Assembly (NCBI RefSeq): GCF_008974245.1
Contig: NZ_BBZI01000006.1
Coordinates: 129,872 to 193,871 of the forward strand
Direction: 5' to 3'
DNA length: 64,000 nt
DNA from: Streptomyces abyssomicinicus
GTDB taxonomy: Bacteria; Actinomycetota; Actinomycetes; Streptomycetales; Streptomycetaceae
Both the position numbers and the translations under genes were made by a program. Below, in pieces: positions 60,435-64,000 of the stretch (position 1 is the stretch's first letter; every line of letters starts with the position of its first letter). Under the pieces are notes generated by a model. That model worked only from the letters and a program-made list of their open reading frames with translations. It did no database searches and had not been told where the DNA came from.

Positions 60435-60455
60435 CCGGCCCGGGGATCGGGCCGG
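60435..60455. terminator. GC hairpin followed by a T-rich run
   Basis: Perfect 8-bp arms (60435-60442 and 60448-60455) with a 5-base loop, then GTTTCTTT on the plus strand. This is an intrinsic-terminator shape for plus-strand transcription, yet it lies in the 5' leader of the minus-strand peptide gene. It could instead be a leader RNA structure or operator. Confidence 0.4.
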
Positions 60456-60844
60456 GTTTCTTTCCGTCGCATCAAGCTTGTCCGCGGGCACCGGCCCTGT
60501 CACGCGTTGACCTGCGGCATCATCGCGCCTGGCAGCTTGGCGTCACGGTCCTCGCGCGGAGCGAGGACAGCCCCAGCACCCCTCCTCGATCTCAATAACA
60601 GCAAAAAGCTCCCCTCACACCCTCCGCCTGCCCCTGCGGGTCCCGCTTCGGTCCGTCACGGTCCGACCCGGACCACCCCGTACCGGAACGGTTCCCGCAC
60701 GGCGCCCCGGGCTCCGCCCGCCACCCTGACGGGTGAGTTCGCACGCTTGTCTTGCTGTTATTTGCATCGGGCAGCTATCTGCCGGACCCGTCGGGAACCG
60801 CCGCGTGAACAGGCGGGAAGCAGAACGCCGGACCACTTCCAACG

Positions 60845-60866
60845 AACCGTCCAACCGGTATATTTT
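60845..60866 (+). promoter_or_regulatory. Putative receptor-binding element (ARE-like) upstream of the monooxygenase
   Basis: AACCGTCCA (60845-60853) followed at the same 13-base offset by GTAT (60858-60861) and a T-rich end, as in the element upstream of the TetR gene at 63167-63190. A TATATT (60859-60864) that could serve as a -10 box lies inside it, so binding would block the promoter. It is about 75 bases before the monooxygenase ATG. Confidence 0.6.
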
Positions 60867-60939
60867 CCGCCCGGGGACAACGTCATACGAGTGCGTGCCG
60901 GGCTTGCCTGCCGGCCGCGAGGCCAGGGGGGCCGGGTCG

Positions 60940-62460
60940 ATGCCGCGGGACGTACGGGGTCAGGTTGCCGTGGTGGGCGGGGGACCGGTGGGTCTGCTGC
61001 TCGCCTGCGAACTGGCGCGTGAGGGAGTCGGCACGGTCGTCGTGGAGCGCCGCACGACGGTCTCCGGACGGCCGAAGGCGACGACGCTGCACGCCCGGGC
61101 GGTGCAGAGCCTCGTACGGCGCGGCCACCTCGACGGGCTGGTCGCCGGCGCCCGCGCAGGCAGCCGCGGAACGGTCACCATGCCGTTCCACTTCGCCGGC
61201 CTCCCCGGCCTCACCGTCTCCGCGCCGGCCGGCGAACCCGAGCCGATCCTCAAGTGCGCCCAGGACGAGATCGAGCGCCACCTCGAGCGGCGGGCCGAGG
61301 CCGCCGGTGCCCGCATCCTGCGCGGGCACCGGGTCACCGGCCTGCGGCAGACGGACGAGGGCGTACACCTGACCACCGAGGGGCCCGACGGCCCGGTGAC
61401 CTGCTCCGCCGAGTACGTCGTGGGAGCGGACGGCGCCCGCAGCAGCGTGCGCCGGCTCGCCGGGATCGAGGCCGACACCAGCCCGGCCACGGTGTCCGCA
61501 CTGGCCGGGGACGTCACCCTGTCCCGCCACTGCGCCCTGCGGCCCGGCTGGCACCGGACCGACCGGGGATGGATCGTCGTCAAGCACGTGGCCGGCGGCA
61601 GGACGCGGCTGCGGACGCTCAACTGCTCGGGCGCCCACCCCGCGCGGCACGAGACACCCACCCTGGAGGAACTCGGCCAGGAGGTGTCGTGGATCCTCGG
61701 CGAGGACGTCCCGATGGAACAGCCGCGCTGGCTCAGCCGGTTCAGCGACTTCTCGCTGCTCGCCCGCTCCTACCGCCGCGGCCGGATCCTCCTCGCAGGG
61801 GACGCCGCCCACCTGCACTTCCCCATCGGCGGACAAGGACTCAGCACCGGACTGCTCGACGCCGTCAACCTGGGCTGGAAACTGGCCTACGCGGTCCGCG
61901 GCCCGGCCGGCGAAGGACTGCTCGACACCTACGAACGCGAACGCAGACCCGCCGCCCAGCAGGTCATCGACAACACCCGCGCCCAACTCGCGCTGATGCG
62001 CCCCGACACCGGACTCGACCCGGTGCGCGCCCTCTTCGCGGACCTGCTGCTGGGCGGCGCGGCCGGCGAGGGCGCCGCCCTGGCGGCACGGGTGAGTGCC
62101 CAGGACACCCGGCTCCCGTCGCACCCGGCGACGGCGTCCTCCTGGGAAGGGACGTTCCTCTACAACGCCGCACTCAGCACCACCGAAGGCCCCACCGACG
62201 TGATCACCCTGCTCCGCGCGGGCAGGCCCCTGCTGCTCCTCCTGGGCGACGGCGGACACCGCGACGTGACGCTGCCTTCCCGGTGGAAGGACGTGGTGAG
62301 CGTGGTGCGCGCCGAGGCCGTCCCCGGCGTTCCGTGCGCGGCGCTGCTGGTACGCCCCGACGGCTACATCGCCTGGGCCTCGCCCGACAACGGCGACGGC
62401 GACCACGGCGGTCCGACCGCGGTCGACCTGGCCGGCCTCGGGGAAGGGGTGGCGGCGTGA
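60940..62460 (+). CDS. FAD-dependent class A monooxygenase (aromatic-hydroxylase/rifampicin-monooxygenase type)
   Basis: A 506-residue flavoprotein hydroxylase using NAD(P)H and O2. The ATG at 60940 follows AGGGGG (60925-60930). Motifs: the FAD-binding GGGPVG near residues 12-17 followed by an acidic strand end (VVVER), VVGADGARSSVRR in the middle, and the GDAAH...GGQGLSTGLLDAVNLGWKLA block that binds the FAD ribityl and pyrophosphate. The C-terminal ~130 residues have the thioredoxin-like extension of this subgroup (LLLLLGDGG, LLVRPDGYIAWAS). A role as a tailoring oxygenase or Baeyer-Villiger-type enzyme on the polyketide is likely from its location, but the substrate cannot be read from sequence; an antibiotic-inactivating role is also possible. 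It converges with the TetR gene, the stop codons being 13 bp apart. An ARE-like element upstream suggests control by that receptor. Confidence 0.9.
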   Translation: MPRDVRGQVAVVGGGPVGLLLACELAREGVGTVVVERRTTVSGRPKATTLHARAVQSLVRRGHLDGLVAGARAGSRGTVTMPFHFAGLPGLTVSAPAGEPEPILKCAQDEIERHLERRAEAAGARILRGHRVTGLRQTDEGVHLTTEGPDGPVTCSAEYVVGADGARSSVRRLAGIEADTSPATVSALAGDVTLSRHCALRPGWHRTDRGWIVVKHVAGGRTRLRTLNCSGAHPARHETPTLEELGQEVSWILGEDVPMEQPRWLSRFSDFSLLARSYRRGRILLAGDAAHLHFPIGGQGLSTGLLDAVNLGWKLAYAVRGPAGEGLLDTYERERRPAAQQVIDNTRAQLALMRPDTGLDPVRALFADLLLGGAAGEGAALAARVSAQDTRLPSHPATASSWEGTFLYNAALSTTEGPTDVITLLRAGRPLLLLLGDGGHRDVTLPSRWKDVVSVVRAEAVPGVPCAALLVRPDGYIAWASPDNGDGDHGGPTAVDLAGLGEGVAA

Positions 62461-62473
62461 GCGGCCGCGGCCG

Positions 62474-63127
62474 TCACAGGTGGTCCAGCGGATCCTCCAG
62501 CAGTTCTTCGTGCACGGCCTCCCCCCGGCCCTCCGACAGGTCGACGGCCGCCAGGACGGAGGGCACCACGACGCCCGGCAGGATGTGACGGATCAGCGAA
62601 CTGACCCGGCGCGGCAGGTCCTGATAGTCGCTGAGCGCCTGCGACATGGCCTGGATCCCGGCGAAGCTGCCGACCAGGACGTCGGTGGTCTCGGCGAAAT
62701 CGACGTGCGGCAGCAGCTCGTTCTGGGCGCCGGCCTTCTCCAGCAACTCGGTGCCCACCAGCCGCCAGTGGTCGAAGGGACCGCTGCGGTCCAGCCCGCC
62801 GGCCTGCTGGTCGAGGGTCAGGCGCACGCCTGCCCGCACCATCGGGTCGCTCTGCAGACGGTAGGCGTGCACGGCGATGGTGTCGACGAGCTGCTGGACA
62901 CGGCAGGCGCGCTCGGGAACGGCACGCCACTGGTTCTGCGCGTGCATGATCCCGTCGGCCAGAGCCTCCTTGGAAGGGAAGTGGAAGTAGAGCGCCCCCT
63001 TGGTGACACCGGCCGCCGTGAGGATCTCGTTGATGGTCGCGGCCTTGTAGCCGCGTTCCTCGAAGACTCGCGCCGCCGACTCGAGGATCACCTTCCGCGT
63101 ACGAATCGCTCGGTCCTGCTTGACCAC
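62474..63127 (-). CDS. Gamma-butyrolactone-receptor-type TetR-family regulator (ArpA/ScbR-like)
   Basis: A 217-residue repressor. The GTG at 63127 was chosen because it starts the family's typical VKQDRAIRTRK N-terminus and follows GGAAGG at a 9-base spacing. Residues 8-55 form the TetR helix-turn-helix, with the hallmark VTKGALYFHFPSKEALADGI of butyrolactone receptors. The ligand domain has the family landmarks VRLTLDQQAGG, ELLPHVD and AGIQAMSQ. Trp 121 (FDHW) matches by position the Trp of ArpA (W119) needed to bind A-factor, so this reads as a true hormone receptor rather than a ligand-blind relative. It should bind its own promoter (element at 63167-63190) and probably that of the monooxygenase, releasing when the butyrolactone or butenolide binds. 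No AfsA-type hormone synthase is present in the window. Confidence 0.92.
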   Translation of the reverse strand: MVKQDRAIRTRKVILESAARVFEERGYKAATINEILTAAGVTKGALYFHFPSKEALADGIMHAQNQWRAVPERACRVQQLVDTIAVHAYRLQSDPMVRAGVRLTLDQQAGGLDRSGPFDHWRLVGTELLEKAGAQNELLPHVDFAETTDVLVGSFAGIQAMSQALSDYQDLPRRVSSLIRHILPGVVVPSVLAAVDLSEGRGEAVHEELLEDPLDHL

Positions 63128-63166
63128 GTGGGCCCGCCTTCCGCCCGTCGGTCCGGGCCAACCACT

Positions 63167-63190
63167 AAAAAAACCGTCCAGTTTGTATCT
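63167..63190. promoter_or_regulatory. Putative receptor-binding element (ARE-like) between the TetR and NmrA-like genes
   Basis: An A-run leading to AAAC (63171-63174), six bases, and GTTT (63181-63184), then GTATCTT. On the minus strand it reads GATACAAACTGG followed by ACGGTTTTTTT, resembling autoregulatory elements of gamma-butyrolactone receptors. It is about 40 bases upstream of the TetR GTG and about 94 bases upstream of the divergent NmrA-like ATG, so it could control both. It shares AACCGTCCA and the spaced GTAT with 60845-60866. Confidence 0.7.
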
Positions 63191-63283
63191 TACAGTTCGC
63201 GGTCGGCCGGGCGCTGTGCCGTTGCCCCGAAAATCTTCGGGCAGGGGCGACTGGGGCCGGCCGGACGCCGGGAGGGAGAACGG

Positions 63284-64000
63284 ATGATCCTGGTGACCGG
63301 TGCCAGCGGCACGGTCGGATCCGAGGTGCTGAGACGGCTTCCCGCCGGGGCGGAGGTCCGGGCCATGTCGAGGGATCCCGCACGGGTGTCCGCCGCGGGG
63401 CACGCGGTGGAGGCCGTGCGGGGCGACCACCGTGACCCGCGGTCCCTGGCCACCGCCCTGCGGGGGGTACGGCGGGCGTTCCTCGTCACCAACGCCGTCG
63501 ACGGCGACGACGACGTCCGCTTCCTGCGGGCCGCCGGCGAGGCGGGGGTGCGGCAGGTGGTGAAGCTGTCGGCGGCCGCCGTCCTCGACCACGGCGCGCA
63601 GGACCTCGTCACCCGGTGGCAGCGGTCCTGCGAGGAGGCCCTGCGGAGCTCCGGGCTCGGCTGGACACTGCTGCGTCCGCGCGCGTTCATGTCCAACGCC
63701 CTCGGCTGGGCGGGGTCGGTGCGCGCCGAGCAGGTGGTGCGCGCGCTCCACGGGAACGCGGTCACCTCCTGCGTGGACCCCGGGGACGTGGCGGAGGTGG
63801 CCGTCCGGGCCCTCACCGAGGAAGGGCACGAAGGCAGCTCCTACACCCTGACGGGGCCGCAGGCGATCAGCGCGGCCGAACAGACACGGGTGCTGGGCGA
63901 CCTGCTCGGCCGGTCACTGCGCTTCGAGGAACTGGGCCGGGACCAGGCACGGACGGCGCTGCGCCGGCGCCATCCGGACCCGGTCGCCGAGGCACTGCTG
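63284..64000 (+). CDS. NmrA-like / atypical SDR NAD(P)-binding protein, partial (runs off the window)
   Basis: The first 239 residues are visible; the frame is open to the last base. ATG 63284 follows GGGAGGGAGAA. The N-terminus (MILVTGASGTVGSEVLRRL) has the GxxGxxG dinucleotide-binding loop of atypical short-chain dehydrogenases. VRQVVKLSAAA, WTLLRPRAFMSN and DPGDVAEVAVRAL are usual landmarks of the NmrA/NAD(P)H-binding family. The region after VKLSAAA does not show a YxxxK catalytic pair; NmrA-type members often lack it and can be sensors or quinone/isoflavone-type reductases. It is divergent from the receptor gene and shares its upstream ARE-like element. A redox step in signal-molecule or polyketide metabolism is possible, but not shown. 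Confidence 0.88.
   Translation, partial: MILVTGASGTVGSEVLRRLPAGAEVRAMSRDPARVSAAGHAVEAVRGDHRDPRSLATALRGVRRAFLVTNAVDGDDDVRFLRAAGEAGVRQVVKLSAAAVLDHGAQDLVTRWQRSCEEALRSSGLGWTLLRPRAFMSNALGWAGSVRAEQVVRALHGNAVTSCVDPGDVAEVAVRALTEEGHEGSSYTLTGPQAISAAEQTRVLGDLLGRSLRFEELGRDQARTALRRRHPDPVAEALL

Larger units (their letters stand above)
60406..60939. promoter_or_regulatory. Divergent intergenic region between the small-peptide group and the monooxygenase
   Basis: 534 bp with no convincing gene. It holds three inverted repeats: 60435-60455 (8-bp arms, 5-base loop, followed on the plus strand by GTTTCTTT), 60548-60568 (8-bp arms, GTCCTCGC/GCGAGGAC) and 60770-60783 (5-bp arms GGCAG/CTGCC). It also has an AT-richer stretch at 60590-60610 and the receptor-type element at 60845-60866. 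Both flanking genes should be transcribed outward from here. Confidence 0.6.

Noticed and set aside
62461..62473. Palindromic GC run between the monooxygenase and TetR stop codons as a terminator
   Set aside because: It is only 13 bases of alternating GGCC/GCGG and leaves no loop, so a functional hairpin cannot be argued.
61254..62588. Plus-strand open frame overlapping the monooxygenase and the TetR end
   Set aside because: It is the +1 shadow of the monooxygenase, made of Arg/Gly/Pro repeats and lacking any flavin motif.

Overview
The window is about 64 kb of very GC-rich DNA with strong third-position G/C bias, GTG and TTG starts, a giant modular type I polyketide synthase (PKS) and a gamma-butyrolactone-receptor-type TetR regulator. 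This points to Streptomyces or a close relative such as Kitasatospora. It looks like the downstream part of one large macrolide-type biosynthetic gene cluster. It starts inside a PKS gene, so the loading module and the earliest extension modules lie to the left.

Positions 2-55568 hold six collinear plus-strand PKS genes separated by 45-75 bp, the last pair overlapping by one base. They carry eleven complete extension modules, the tail of a twelfth and a terminal thioesterase. I label the modules A to L in order. PKS1 has A (KR-ACP tail), B (malonyl, KR) and C (malonyl, KR). PKS2 has D (methylmalonyl, KR), E (methylmalonyl, DH-ER-KR) and F (methylmalonyl, KR lacking catalytic Ser and Asn). PKS3 has G (malonyl, DH-KR) and H (methylmalonyl, DH-KR). 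PKS4 has I (methylmalonyl, KR). PKS5 has J (methylmalonyl, KR) and K (malonyl, KR). PKS6 has L (methylmalonyl, no reductive domain) and the TE. Numbering from the carboxyl carbon, collinearity predicts 2-methyl-3-oxo, 5-, 7- and 9-hydroxyls, methyls at 6, 8 and 10, a C10/C12 diene, 14-methyl-15-oxo, 16-methyl, a saturated C17, 18-methyl, and hydroxyls at 19, 21, 23 and 25. I do not recognise a specific known compound.

A 19-bp perfect hairpin (55573-55616) separates the PKS genes from a convergent minus-strand group (60405-55617). In transcription order this encodes a 46-residue peptide with an apparent signal sequence, a 98-residue protein of unknown function, an Sfp-type phosphopantetheinyl transferase, and an unusual protein resembling two condensation domains followed by a truncated thioesterase, with its catalytic histidines replaced.

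The right end (60406-64000) is regulatory and tailoring. It has an FAD-dependent class A monooxygenase (+), a gamma-butyrolactone-receptor homologue (-), and the start of an NmrA/atypical-SDR NAD(P)-binding protein (+) that runs off the window. The same sequence element, resembling the autoregulatory elements bound by such receptors, lies upstream of the monooxygenase and upstream of the receptor itself. This suggests that hormone-type signalling controls at least these genes.

Module boundaries, specificities and stereochemical types come from motif reading by eye and are approximate. Gene coordinates and catalytic-residue positions were worked out by codon.
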